Virus record (IMG/VR): IMGVR_UViG_3300037264_001335
Coordinates: 1-34,783 of that record
Direction: 5' to 3' (one strand)
DNA length: 34,783 nucleotides
From: a virus
The position numbers and the translations under genes are program-made. Shown here piece by piece: positions 13,434-21,407 of this stretch; the first letter of the stretch is position 1; the number at the start of each line of letters is the position of its first letter. Below the pieces are notes generated by a model. That model saw nothing but the letters and a program-made list of their open reading frames with translations, did no database searches and had not been told where the DNA came from.

Positions 13434-15040
13434 ATTGATTCCAGGGCTACGCTTTCATTATTTTTTCTTAGTGAAAATAATTCTTGGTCAATCACCTTAG
13501 CGAATTCACGCATTCCGTCTGATCCAACCAAAGTCCCGACATTAATATTAAACGTATGTCCGCCTATTCCCGCTTCCTGCAATTGTTCTTTGGCTCGTTC
13601 ATTTCCTAAAGGAATAACCGCTTCCGCTTGTCCGGCTTCTGCAATGGTAGCTTGAACGCCACCCATGCGTGGCATGACAATCCCGCCTTCGGCCAATTGA
13701 ACACCAGATATTTTTGCTACATTCGCCATTCCAGCGGCATAAATTAATCCTGCCAGTGCTTGTCCAAAAGGCGGAGGGATTGTTGCCATAGCCAAATTAG
13801 CGGCCCGAATGGCATCGATAGTCGCGCTTGCAATTGCCGCCGCCTTACCGATAGCCGCTAGCTCTTTGTTTTTGGAAGTCGATAAAGAAGAAATGTAGTT
13901 TAGACTTGACGACCAAGCCGCCATAACTTCTTGCCTATTCTTTTTTTCTCCTTCTGTCTTTTTAATATCATCAGAGACTATTTCTGCATTTATTTTTTTA
14001 TTGTAGGCAGATTCGGACGCCATGTCCTTTTTCCACTGTTCAAAAGACTTTTTCTCATTTGCTCTTGTTTTTTCTTTAGCTAAGTTATATGTAACTTCTG
14101 CCGCAGTTTTTTTCTCTTGATTCAATAGCTCTTGTTGCGATGCCAAACCTTCCTGTTCCATTTGCAAAGTCAGAGCATCAACTTGTTGCGTTATCATGGC
14201 GATTCTGGCAACTTCTTTTTCAGTCAAATAACCCCTGGCCGTTGAAACGGCAATGATCATATCCCGTTCTTCTTGCAATTTAATAATTCCAAGCTCTGAT
14301 ACACTTAAGTCAGCATTTTTGGCCCCAGTGAATCTCTCTGCTATATCAATTGCCTTTTGCATCCATCCAAGCCACGATTGCAAAACTGGCAAGAGTTCTG
14401 AGCCGATCTTTTCTTGAAGATCATTAAATGCGTTTTTTAGAGCAATGATTCTCCCTTCGGTTGTATTTAGGTTCGCTTCTGCCTGACCACCGAATCTTTT
14501 ATTTAATTGTTCTAGGACAGCACTAAATCGTTCCGCTACGGGGATTGTTTCATCTATTTTTACTCCATAACGCGCCAATGTCCCCGTTTCTCCGACGAAG
14601 GCTTTCCCAAGAAGGAGGGTGGCCGTATTCAAATCAATCCCCATCCCAATGGATAAATCCCTGGCCGCCGCCGCCGCTTGTTTCATCTTATCGCCAACCA
14701 AACCGAAGGATGTCAATAAGGCCGCTTGTTTAATAACTGCCGTATCTGAAAAAGTTGTTGTTTTTTGTATTTCTGATGCGTATTCTCGAATCTGTTTACT
14801 AGCGAGTTGAGAAGTAATGCCCTGATTCTTGAGGGCTTGATTTAATTTATTTATCTCTTTTTCTTCTTCCGCGTACGCGGCGATGGCCTTCGCCCCAATA
14901 GCAATGGCCCCTGCCACTGCAGCCGTAACGCCAAGCCATGCGGCTTTAAATTTATCGAGCGTTCCTCTAAGACTTGTTATGCCTTTGGACGCTTCGTCTT
15001 TTAAACGAATTATTAGTGATGCTTCTTCTTCAGATGCCAT
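13430..15040 (-). CDS. Tail tape measure protein
   Basis: A 536-residue protein of the tape measure type, which sets tail length and is ejected ahead of the DNA. It begins with charged helices (DEASKGITSLRGTLDKF), has a hydrophobic segment near residues 32-55 (AAWLGVTAAVAGAIAIGAK), then long helical repeats, a second Ala-rich region near 390-425 (AAIGKAAAIASATIDAIRAANL), and ends in a globular region with GGIVMPRMGGVQ and AEAVIPLGNERAKEQL. At about 1.5 angstroms per residue the tail would be near 80 nm. It is shorter than lambda gpH. Its ATG shares one base with the stop of the chaperone frameshift product (TAATG). Confidence 0.9.
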   Translation of the reverse strand: MASEEEASLIIRLKDEASKGITSLRGTLDKFKAAWLGVTAAVAGAIAIGAKAIAAYAEEEKEINKLNQALKNQGITSQLASKQIREYASEIQKTTTFSDTAVIKQAALLTSFGLVGDKMKQAAAAARDLSIGMGIDLNTATLLLGKAFVGETGTLARYGVKIDETIPVAERFSAVLEQLNKRFGGQAEANLNTTEGRIIALKNAFNDLQEKIGSELLPVLQSWLGWMQKAIDIAERFTGAKNADLSVSELGIIKLQEERDMIIAVSTARGYLTEKEVARIAMITQQVDALTLQMEQEGLASQQELLNQEKKTAAEVTYNLAKEKTRANEKKSFEQWKKDMASESAYNKKINAEIVSDDIKKTEGEKKNRQEVMAAWSSSLNYISSLSTSKNKELAAIGKAAAIASATIDAIRAANLAMATIPPPFGQALAGLIYAAGMANVAKISGVQLAEGGIVMPRMGGVQATIAEAGQAEAVIPLGNERAKEQLQEAGIGGHTFNINVGTLVGSDGMREFAKVIDQELFSLRKNNESVALESI

Positions 15041-15629
15041 TAATGTCTAGACCTCTTTAATCTACTCTGCATTTTTTTTGATTCTTGATTTTCTATTTCT
15101 ATGGATTTGATAAGGATAAATAGATCAAATAATTGTCTTTCCATCACGCTGATGTCTCCTTCGGCAAAGACCACACGGCTAGGCGTTTGACCATACCGCT
15201 TGCATAGTGCATCAACAATCCGTACTTTATCCCTATCGAAAAAAAAACCTTACTCAATCCTTTGAACTTATTTAGAGAATGTTCAATGATCACGTGGTAG
15301 AGTTTGACGCCTAAGGTCGGATCTCTGAACATATCTTCTGGCGTAAACCCGCCGTCTTTTCCATTCGGAACCATTTTAGGATCGACGACTCCGGCCAAAA
15401 TAATATCGTACATATCGCCCTGGACTTTTTTTAGGGCTTCGGAGGCGGAGGTAGGAAGTGGTTTTTCTCTTACAGATTCATAATCTGAAAAGATTTGCGG
15501 CATTCGGTCGGAATGGAAATCAAGCAAAGGATTGACGCGCTTAATTGTAAAGCGCATCCCGTTGATGGTTATTTTCTTATAACCGCGTAGATCCTCAACC
15601 GTTGGTTGTTTTTTGAAAGGCCACACCAA
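15040..15629 (-). CDS. Tail assembly chaperone, apparent -1 frameshift fusion
   Basis: The unshifted frame (15144-15629) gives a 161-residue product starting MVWPFKKQPTVEDLRGYKK. At the run of nine T (complement of 15239-15247) a -1 slip after GTT TTT TTT enters another frame with FDRDKVRIVDALCKRYGQTP and onward, ending QSRLKRSRH at 15040. The joined product is 196 residues. The shifted tail contains DALCKRYGQTPS, the motif expected of tail chaperones of the lambda G/GT type, while the unshifted tail reads like noise. Such chaperones coat the tape measure protein during tail assembly, and a frameshift here is the known arrangement in siphoviruses. An ATG at 15144 could also start a 34-residue protein in the shifted frame. 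A miscounted homopolymer would mimic the same pattern. Confidence 0.75.
15239..15249 (-). other. Slippery run, probable -1 frameshift site
   Basis: GG followed by nine T in the coding strand, read GTT TTT TTT TCG in the zero frame. A -1 slip gives TTC GAT AGG and continues for 66 codons in the chaperone extension. This is just where the G/GT frameshift would be expected, between the chaperone and the tape measure gene. Confidence 0.7.
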
Positions 15630-15637
15630 ACGCCCCC

Positions 15638-16660
15638 TTACAGGTTCGCTGAAAGGACATTCGATTGGATGGTGGTAACAATAGCGTATCCAGTTGTCGT
15701 TTGAGGATTTGAGGTGATTACGTCAAAGGTAATTTCACTTTGAAGTAAATCCCCTGCACCAGACAGTTCTGGATCTGGCGAATTCATGAGAACCTTTGGC
15801 ATATCTATCTGCCATTTGTAGGTTAAAGCCGACGTAGAGGTGACAGCGGACCCTGTAAATTCGAGTCTAATGGCCCCTTCTGTGGCTTGCATGAACCTGG
15901 AATAGTTCGTGGTGGTGTCCCATCTTTGACCAATGGTCAATTGAATATCCCTTTGGGTAGCAGGTAGAACACTTGGGAGTTGGCTTCCTAGCTGTCGCGC
16001 AGGCGCGTCCGAAATGATCCCGTTATCAATAACCAACTCAAAGGATTGAATCGGTTCGGCATTGGTTGTGGTTAAGCTCGACGTTCCGGCGGCGTAGATA
16101 TACTGACCTTGATGATAAACGAAGGGGGCAATGGTGGAAACAGATAGGGCTGTTCCAATATCATTCGTTCCCAATGTGGCATCCTTAAAGACCATTTCAA
16201 CCGACATTTTAATTGGTTCCCCAACCTCTGCGGCCAAGGTTACGACCGATGGGCGGCCCCCTGAATACTCCCACACGTGCGCGGTCCCTTTCCTAATGTT
16301 AAAGCACACGGATGCGGGCGAGGTATCAAAGTTTCCGGCGGTAATGGTATGGATAGAAACACCTGACTGAGAACTGGTAGATATTCCACCCCCCATAGCG
16401 GTCGCGTAAAGAAGGATAGATTCGATTGGGTGTAGGTAGGTTTCAAGATTCCCTGTTACGTTCTGATTGGTTTGAACACGCTTAGAAAAATCTCTTGCCT
16501 TGTTCAGTGTTTCAAGTTTCATGCTCTCTTTTTCAACTTTAAAGCTACATGAAATGGCTTCCACGGCCACCGATACGCTTGCATAAGTTCCGAAAGTCGA
16601 TTCTTTTCCATAGGCGATATAACTTCTAATCGCCGCTTGCGCTTGATCTCCTACTGCCAT
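15638..16660 (-). CDS. Major tail tube protein
   Basis: A 340-residue beta-rich protein, the tube subunit through which DNA passes. It opens with SYIAYGKESTFGTYASVSVAVEAISCSF and shows the strand-rich Thr/Ser composition of tail tube proteins, with FVYHQGQYIYAAGTSSLT and IQSFELVIDNGI in the middle and a GDLLQSEITFDVI strand near the end. It is followed by the chaperone and tape measure genes, the expected order. The length exceeds the roughly 150-250 residues of simple tube proteins, so it may carry an additional surface domain. It overlaps the DUF115-like gene upstream by ten bases. Confidence 0.85.
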   Translation of the reverse strand: MAVGDQAQAAIRSYIAYGKESTFGTYASVSVAVEAISCSFKVEKESMKLETLNKARDFSKRVQTNQNVTGNLETYLHPIESILLYATAMGGGISTSSQSGVSIHTITAGNFDTSPASVCFNIRKGTAHVWEYSGGRPSVVTLAAEVGEPIKMSVEMVFKDATLGTNDIGTALSVSTIAPFVYHQGQYIYAAGTSSLTTTNAEPIQSFELVIDNGIISDAPARQLGSQLPSVLPATQRDIQLTIGQRWDTTTNYSRFMQATEGAIRLEFTGSAVTSTSALTYKWQIDMPKVLMNSPDPELSGAGDLLQSEITFDVITSNPQTTTGYAIVTTIQSNVLSANL

Positions 16661-17625
16661 AATAGTGCCTCCTTGGATGTGAAAAAGTTTCGCTCAGCTT
16701 GTTTGTTCGCCTCGTATGATTGACGCCAACCGAGATAAGCATTTTTCACGATATCAATATTCTTGGTATTGACCTTGTTCAAAATTATTTTTAAGTCCGC
16801 CTTCAAGGGTATTTCTAAAAGACCCCTAAGTGAGCAATTGTAAACAGGGAGATCAAATGTGGTTACATAACTGATCAACCATTTACACGAAAAAAGAAGG
16901 TTCTCCGACGTAAAGCAAACATCGCCCCTCATGTCTATCATGGTTCGATGATTCATGTAATAACGCTTCGGAATCGGGTTATCCCAGGCGTAGTAATTCC
17001 CATCTTTGGGCCATGAATAATCGTAACCAACCAGGAAATAATTTTCGTATCCACCCCAATTTTCGTTTTTCTTCCCTTCGCAATTTGTCCATAAAACAAG
17101 CATCGCGTTAGATACGTTTGAAGAAGCGGGAATGACTCTTAATTGATTCCCCATTATTTTTAAAAAAACTTGCTCAGTTTCGATGGCATCTTGATTAATG
17201 TAGAAACCAACTGGGCCTTTCCAATTGGTTGTCCATTCTGGGTTTGCATAAGGGGTGGAAAGAAGTTTCACTCCGTCAGTATGTTGGATATATTTTTCTA
17301 TGAAACGGTAAGGGATACTGGCATCGGCTACCACCACATAGTCCGCTTTTACCCCATGTTCAAACAAAGCTCCAAAGGCTTTATCGCAACATATAACATC
17401 AATTTTATTCCGATATTTTTTAATGGTTTCTATGTTTTCTTCAACGCTTGAACCCATCGCTACCAAAACTGCGAATTTTCCAATACCAGAGTGTTCTAGT
17501 TTGCGAATATCAAAACTTTTAATTTGCTTATTCTTGTTCGCATTTTCTACCCAGAGTTCTTTAAACTGACCCCAGACAGAATTGCTTTGGCTTCTTACTT
17601 CGTCGGAATTAAGCAATACGCTCAT
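16651..17625 (-). CDS. DUF115/MptE-like protein
   Basis: A 324-residue protein unlike any core tail component. The middle matches the DUF115 family (MptE-like; in bacteria related to the motility-associated Maf glycosyltransferases): VLVAMGSSVEENIETIKKY is a Rossmann-type nucleotide-binding loop, then KIDVICCDKAFGALFEHGVK and ADYVVVADASIP follow, with PASSNVSNAMLVLW and the YFLVGYDYSW segment later. Known relatives transfer phosphorylated pterins or glycosylate surface proteins. Lying between the tail terminator-like gene and the tail tube, overlapping both, it is most simply a modifier of virion protein, but no substrate can be read from sequence. No signal peptide is visible. Confidence 0.8.
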   Translation of the reverse strand: MSVLLNSDEVRSQSNSVWGQFKELWVENANKNKQIKSFDIRKLEHSGIGKFAVLVAMGSSVEENIETIKKYRNKIDVICCDKAFGALFEHGVKADYVVVADASIPYRFIEKYIQHTDGVKLLSTPYANPEWTTNWKGPVGFYINQDAIETEQVFLKIMGNQLRVIPASSNVSNAMLVLWTNCEGKKNENWGGYENYFLVGYDYSWPKDGNYYAWDNPIPKRYYMNHRTMIDMRGDVCFTSENLLFSCKWLISYVTTFDLPVYNCSLRGLLEIPLKADLKIILNKVNTKNIDIVKNAYLGWRQSYEANKQAERNFFTSKEALLWQ

Positions 17626-18107
17626 GAGTAAAAGTACCTCACCGATGTTTCAATTTTCAATACCTTGATCAAATTGTTCTCCCTTCGCTCCGTGAAGGAC
17701 GTAGAGACTGGGCTGACCAATAATGCAGTTCCAGATAGGGAGGATTCTCGTTTAAGGACCGATTCGATGTTAGAGGCCATTTGGTAAAAGTCGGTAAGCT
17801 GTTGGGAATGATTTTTCGAGATCCCTTCCTTTTTGTAAAAACCCCAAACATTGAACGTAACGTCTTTAATTTTTCTTCGATTCGTGAAGTCGCCGATTTG
17901 CGTTTCTTCTTCATTGGCGTTGGCGAGTTCGACCATGATAAGTGGGAAAAAGCCATGTCGGGATCCGATGAGATCAGGCTCAGCCGCCGTAATCGTCTGT
18001 ATTCGTGTTGTGAGACTGGCCGATAAATCGGGGGTGGCCGTAGTCGTGTTATGCGCGCTAAGGAGTTGAATAAAAGTATTAATTTTTGAAACATAATCAA
18101 TTGCCAT
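17622..18107 (-). CDS. Tail terminator / tail completion-like protein
   Basis: A 161-residue alpha-beta protein beginning MAIDYVSKINTFIQLLS. The layout of an N-terminal helix, a strand with GFFPLIMVELANANEE, a paired KDVTFNVWGFYKKE strand, a long helix (LTDFYQMASNIESVL), and the final KVLKIETSVRYFY strand fits the gpU-like tail terminator fold, which caps the tail tube and joins it to the head. Position between the morphogenesis gene and tail tube genes agrees. The assignment is by fold order and location, not by a conserved motif. It overlaps the DUF115 gene by four bases. Confidence 0.6.
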   Translation of the reverse strand: MAIDYVSKINTFIQLLSAHNTTTATPDLSASLTTRIQTITAAEPDLIGSRHGFFPLIMVELANANEEETQIGDFTNRRKIKDVTFNVWGFYKKEGISKNHSQQLTDFYQMASNIESVLKRESSLSGTALLVSPVSTSFTERRENNLIKVLKIETSVRYFYS

Positions 18108-18108
18108 G

Positions 18109-18543
18109 TCATTTTGTCAGTAAACCTAAAACGATTTTCGCCATGTCCGATAATGCCTGTTTTGATAACCACATAAAAGATCTTTTGGGAATATTTTTAC
18201 CTTCCGACCCACGATCATGGATGCCGCTATAAGGAGCCGCCGCGAAAACTCTTATCCCATCACTTTCCTTTTTGTAATTTGTTGGCGTAATGCTTTGCCT
18301 TAAATTTCCTGTGTCTTGAAGTATCCTAGCCCCAGGCCCACGCTGTCGAAGTCTCGCGGGGGAGAGTTCTTGCCAAGCCCCTTTCGGCCCTTCTTCGTTT
18401 CTGAAATGATCCTGAATGTCCCTAAAGCCTCTTGTGGCATAAGCCGTGGCCAGAATCTTTTCTGGGTTATGGATATTCTTATCCAATTTCTTAAAGAAGA
18501 TCTGCCATTGCCTATCGTCTAAGATCGCTTGCGCTTCAGCCAT
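18109..18543 (-). CDS. Virion morphogenesis protein (HK97 gp10 / Mu gpG-like)
   Basis: Read from the ATG at 18543 (MAEAQAILDDRQWQIFFKKL), which overlaps the stop of the previous gene as TAATG, this is 144 residues. An upstream in-frame start would add 17 residues but would lie inside the neighbour. The pattern of a long N-terminal helix, RGFRDIQDHFRNEEGPKGAWQELS, then ILQDTGNLRQSITPTNY and AAPYSGIHDRGSEG fits the head-tail completion proteins of the HK97 gp10 and Mu G group. Such proteins bind at the portal side to join the tail. Confidence 0.8.
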   Translation of the reverse strand: MAEAQAILDDRQWQIFFKKLDKNIHNPEKILATAYATRGFRDIQDHFRNEEGPKGAWQELSPARLRQRGPGARILQDTGNLRQSITPTNYKKESDGIRVFAAAPYSGIHDRGSEGKNIPKRSFMWLSKQALSDMAKIVLGLLTK

Positions 18544-18983
18544 TATTGCCTCGATGTTTCTAAGTCGTCCAACCTGTCTTGATCGACCTTCCAAGCCGTT
18601 GAGGTATCCACATCAAAGATGGCCCCCTGGCCTTCCCTGTTTGATGAAATTAGGCTTGAAACTGCTTGAGAGATAATGCTTCCATCTGTTAATGCGAGCT
18701 TTAAATCCCCTTCTTCCAATGCTTTAAGATCATCGAAAACAGTTTTGTAATCGTCCAGAAGTTCAAGTCTATTGGGCCAATCTCGCGTACCAAAGGCTCT
18801 TAAAGTCCAGTAAGCGGCCAGGTCAAATGAGATCTCGCGCGCGAGGGGAGGAATTTGTCCGGCAGGAAAAGGAAGGCTGTAATGCTTGGAGGCAACCGCA
18901 TTAAAATGGGTTTCCCCCTTATCAATAAATGAAGCGAAAACCGTCGTCAGGGTACCATCAGACGTGGTGGTGTCCCCTATCAT
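18543..18983 (-). CDS. Head-tail connector protein (DUF1320, Mu gp36-like), start uncertain
   Basis: A 146-residue product from the first ATG, of the connector type related to Mu gp36. The typical N-terminal segment, SYATVSTISLRLPGL, lies upstream of this ATG in the same frame, from about 19019, where no standard start codon exists. Just upstream is the end of an HNH endonuclease gene, and the bases TCATAGGTTCATA suggest a short duplication that would have broken a GTG-CAA-TCA-TAC start. The rest (ISFDLAAYWTLRAFGTRDWP, and the helical C-terminus) fits the family. I infer that the mobile HNH gene damaged or replaced the original start. Confidence 0.75.
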   Translation of the reverse strand: MIGDTTTSDGTLTTVFASFIDKGETHFNAVASKHYSLPFPAGQIPPLAREISFDLAAYWTLRAFGTRDWPNRLELLDDYKTVFDDLKALEEGDLKLALTDGSIISQAVSSLISSNREGQGAIFDVDTSTAWKVDQDRLDDLETSRQ

Positions 18984-19030
18984 TAAGCCAGGGAGACGAA
19001 GGCTTATAGTTGATACGGTTGCGTATGAAC

Positions 19031-19540
19031 CTATGATTGCACCCCCACAAATCTGAACTTGTAATTCTGTTTATTTTTTCTATATAACCCGTAACATTGA
19101 TTACGTATTGTCGTTTTTGGTATCCCTGTCAATTCTGAAGCATTAGAACAACAATTCGCAATCATTTCCTGGCCTGTTATTAGATTTTTTATTTTTATTG
19201 GTTTATTTGGAATGGAAGGGCCACATCTTTTCTGTCGTTCTTGAGAATTTTCAATCCTTTCTTGTATTTGTATATTATCCAATGAATAATTTTTATTATG
19301 GTTAATTCGACCTATCGTTGGATCTAAAAACGATTCCCCATTGGACTCATTTATATACCAATCAATCAATTCTTCCAGAGAATATTCAACTTTAATGCCT
19401 TTGCCGCCATATGTTTTATAACGCCCATTTGAAGGATTACCACATCTTGATTTTTGATTGAAAAAGGCATAGTACGGACGTTTAATGTTGTCTGGAAGTT
19501 TAGTTCTATTGAGTCCAAACATACCCTGATACTTATTCAA
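19031..19540 (-). CDS. HNH endonuclease-like mobile gene
   Basis: A 169-residue protein of the HNH homing endonuclease type. FFNQKSRCGNPSNGRYKTYGGKG gives the Cys-containing N-terminal part; the catalytic-region candidate is ESFLDPTIGRINHNKNYSLDNIQ with the later NCCSNASELTGIPKTTIRN segment reading as a NUMOD-like DNA-binding helix. The TTG start at 19540 lies six bases after a GGAG ribosome-binding site. It is codirectional with its neighbours, lies between head genes, and immediately precedes the gene with the damaged-looking start. No intron core is visible, so it appears to be a free-standing homing gene. Confidence 0.75.
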   Translation of the reverse strand: MNKYQGMFGLNRTKLPDNIKRPYYAFFNQKSRCGNPSNGRYKTYGGKGIKVEYSLEELIDWYINESNGESFLDPTIGRINHNKNYSLDNIQIQERIENSQERQKRCGPSIPNKPIKIKNLITGQEMIANCCSNASELTGIPKTTIRNQCYGLYRKNKQNYKFRFVGVQS

Positions 19541-19541
19541 C

Positions 19542-19916
19542 TTAAGCTCCTGGTATTTCCATATTTCTTAAATATTTTCTGATCTGAACATGAAGTGGTT
19601 TCGCTTTTTTAAATATCCACCAAAGCTTTCTTTTCTTCCCACCAAGACCAAGATAGACCTGAATCAATTCGTTTTCATTAAAATAATATCTTGGTTCCCC
19701 GACTTTTTTCAGGACTCTCATCCCGCGCCTATTTATGGATACTGTAGGTTTAGGTAAAGGGTCGTTTTCTCTATAACCCTTCATTCCATCAAGCGTCGCA
19801 AAATCAAATCCTGTTTGTTCAACCACGCCTTCACCTCTGTTCGTTTTAATAATTCTTGATCGAGGCAGAACGGGATCCATCACTTGAACTCCATCATCTT
19901 TTAATTCTCTAGGCAT
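19542..19916 (-). CDS. Hypothetical protein between capsid and connector genes
   Basis: A 124-residue basic protein (MPRELKDDGVQVMDPVLP) with a central RRGMRVLKKVGEPRYYFNENELIQV and a Lys/Arg-rich, Trp-containing C-terminus. It follows the major capsid gene after an 18-base-pair-class hairpin at 19939-19973, has an AAGGAG ribosome-binding site, and ends two bases before the HNH start. The position fits a head completion or connector protein, but I recognise no motif. Confidence 0.55.
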   Translation of the reverse strand: MPRELKDDGVQVMDPVLPRSRIIKTNRGEGVVEQTGFDFATLDGMKGYRENDPLPKPTVSINRRGMRVLKKVGEPRYYFNENELIQVYLGLGGKKRKLWWIFKKAKPLHVQIRKYLRNMEIPGA

Positions 19917-19938
19917 TTTTATCTCCTTGATTTGCTCT

Positions 19939-19973
19939 GGCCAGGGTGGAGCGAGACTTACTCCACCCCAGCC
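19939..19973 (-). promoter_or_regulatory. Strong hairpin after the capsid gene
   Basis: On the minus strand GGCTGGGGTGGAG pairs with CTCCACCCTGGCC around nine bases, 13 positions with two imperfect. No T run follows, so it is not a typical intrinsic terminator. A stable hairpin between the capsid gene and weaker downstream genes would suit RNA processing or 3'-end protection of the abundant capsid message. Confidence 0.6.
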
Positions 19974-19985
19974 ATAAGCGTATAT

Positions 19986-20912
19986 TTACAGCGTATTAAC
20001 TATGTTGTAGGCGCAGTCAGATGAAACAATACGATGTTGATAAAGAGTGGCGACTTCAATCCAGTCTCCATTTCTTTCTTCTTCACGGTATGTTTTGACC
20101 TTATAAGGTCTGGTTCCACCATCTTGAGCAAACGTATAGAACGCACTTGGTTTTCTTAGTCCTGGGCTTCTTTCAACATAAGTGACAAGAGCCGAATCCG
20201 TGGCGAAATCCGCCAAGACTTCAAACCCTTCGTCAGCCGTATTTTGAATTCCACCAGAAACCAAAACCTGTTCCAAATTAAATAATTGGGCAACAAGTTC
20301 TGGACCAACAGACTGAGCGGACGTGTACTTAATCCGATCAACTATTGAGGTGTGTTCTTTAACGGCTTTCCATGTCGGATCTCCCATGACAATCGTGTTG
20401 GCCTTCATACCAGAACGTCTACGAATAGACGTGGTGGCAGAATCCACGAAGGTAATAGGATTTGAGATGGTCGTATTTTGACTCCAAGCCTGTGTTGAGG
20501 ACAAAGAAGTCTCATTGGCCCAATTGGCTTCGGTGTTGATCAAAGTGAAAAGATCAAGTTCCATTCGAAGTTTAATTTGGCCTGTGAGAGCTTCCGTGGT
20601 GTCAACTGAGGGACGAACAGCAGAATCAGCATTGGCAACTGTTCGATCTGTGACAATATCCCTTAAGGCGTGTTCTTGCAGGGTATAAGTCGCGGTCGAA
20701 AGGTTCCAGATCGACTGATTTGCAACATCACCGTCACCGCGAATGGTTGAAAGAACTCGCAGATTGTCCTTGGAATAAACGAAATATGTGTCACTTTCGT
20801 GTTTTACAGGAACGACGGGTGAGGCTTGCTGAGCGATAAGACCTTGAGGCATGTAAGCAATGGAGATATTTTCCAATGCTTTTGAGACGTGTACTTGTGA
20901 TGGGCGTGGCAT
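19986..20912 (-). CDS. Major capsid protein
   Basis: A 308-residue HK97-fold-type capsid protein, the most abundant virion component. It opens MPRPSQVHVSKALENISIAY with PQGLIAQQASPVVPVKHESD, followed by YFVYSKDNLRVLSTIR, the long helix region (EALTGQIKLRMELDLFTLIN), the ANTIVMGDPTWKAVKEHTSI segment, NLEQVLVSGGIQNTAD, and the closing strand WIEVATLYQHRIV. Length and layout fit gpT-like and related capsid proteins. It follows the protease-scaffold and decoration genes, the standard order, and has a strong GGAGGT ribosome-binding site. Confidence 0.92.
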   Translation of the reverse strand: MPRPSQVHVSKALENISIAYMPQGLIAQQASPVVPVKHESDTYFVYSKDNLRVLSTIRGDGDVANQSIWNLSTATYTLQEHALRDIVTDRTVANADSAVRPSVDTTEALTGQIKLRMELDLFTLINTEANWANETSLSSTQAWSQNTTISNPITFVDSATTSIRRRSGMKANTIVMGDPTWKAVKEHTSIVDRIKYTSAQSVGPELVAQLFNLEQVLVSGGIQNTADEGFEVLADFATDSALVTYVERSPGLRKPSAFYTFAQDGGTRPYKVKTYREEERNGDWIEVATLYQHRIVSSDCAYNIVNTL

Positions 20913-20931
20913 TGTTATTTACCTCCTTGCA

Positions 20932-21318
20932 TTAAGAGTTCGTAATCCACTGAGGATTTACGAGTACTGGAATCACACTTCCATTGGTACCAGGGGCCAA
21001 AGCAGATCCGATAGCGAATACCGTAATGGTAGCCGCATCTGAGATAGGCATGACTTGACCTGTTGCTGTTTGCCAGGTTAAAAGCGCACCGGCGGCTGTG
21101 GTTGTCGCGGCTAAAGCTCTTGCGAGTCCACAAGTGCGGACATCGGCTGAGCCTTCCGGCTGAGCGATATCTTGAATAATTCCAATCCCGCGTGAAGTCG
21201 AGGTATCAGCTATTTCGATTCTCAATTCCTGAGTAGTCGAAGAAGCGTTTATCGCAACACACACAAAGGCTGGAATGGTTTCGTTTGCCCGAAAACCAGG
21301 GCCTTGTTGAATAGACAT
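20932..21318 (-). CDS. Head decoration / capsid cement protein
   Basis: A 128-residue Ala/Thr-rich beta protein: MSIQQGPGFRANETIPAF, then FVCVAINASSTTQELRIEIAD, RGIGIIQDIAQPEGSADVR, and a C-terminal strand ending VLVNPQW. It resembles DUF2190-type decoration proteins, small trimeric proteins that stabilise the capsid. It lies between the scaffold gene and the capsid gene as expected, and an AGGATG ribosome-binding site precedes its ATG. Confidence 0.7.
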   Translation of the reverse strand: MSIQQGPGFRANETIPAFVCVAINASSTTQELRIEIADTSTSRGIGIIQDIAQPEGSADVRTCGLARALAATTTAAGALLTWQTATGQVMPISDAATITVFAIGSALAPGTNGSVIPVLVNPQWITNS

Positions 21319-21407
21319 TTTTTCATCCTAAATGGATGTAATTTAAACCGTTCCCTTATCCCCGTGAAGGTCATTCACGAAATTGAGAAACGGACGTACA
21401 AATATTT

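Noticed and set aside
18544-18594. Upstream start of the morphogenesis gene
   Set aside because: It would lie wholly within the connector gene, while the ATG at 18543 is coupled with that gene's stop codon.
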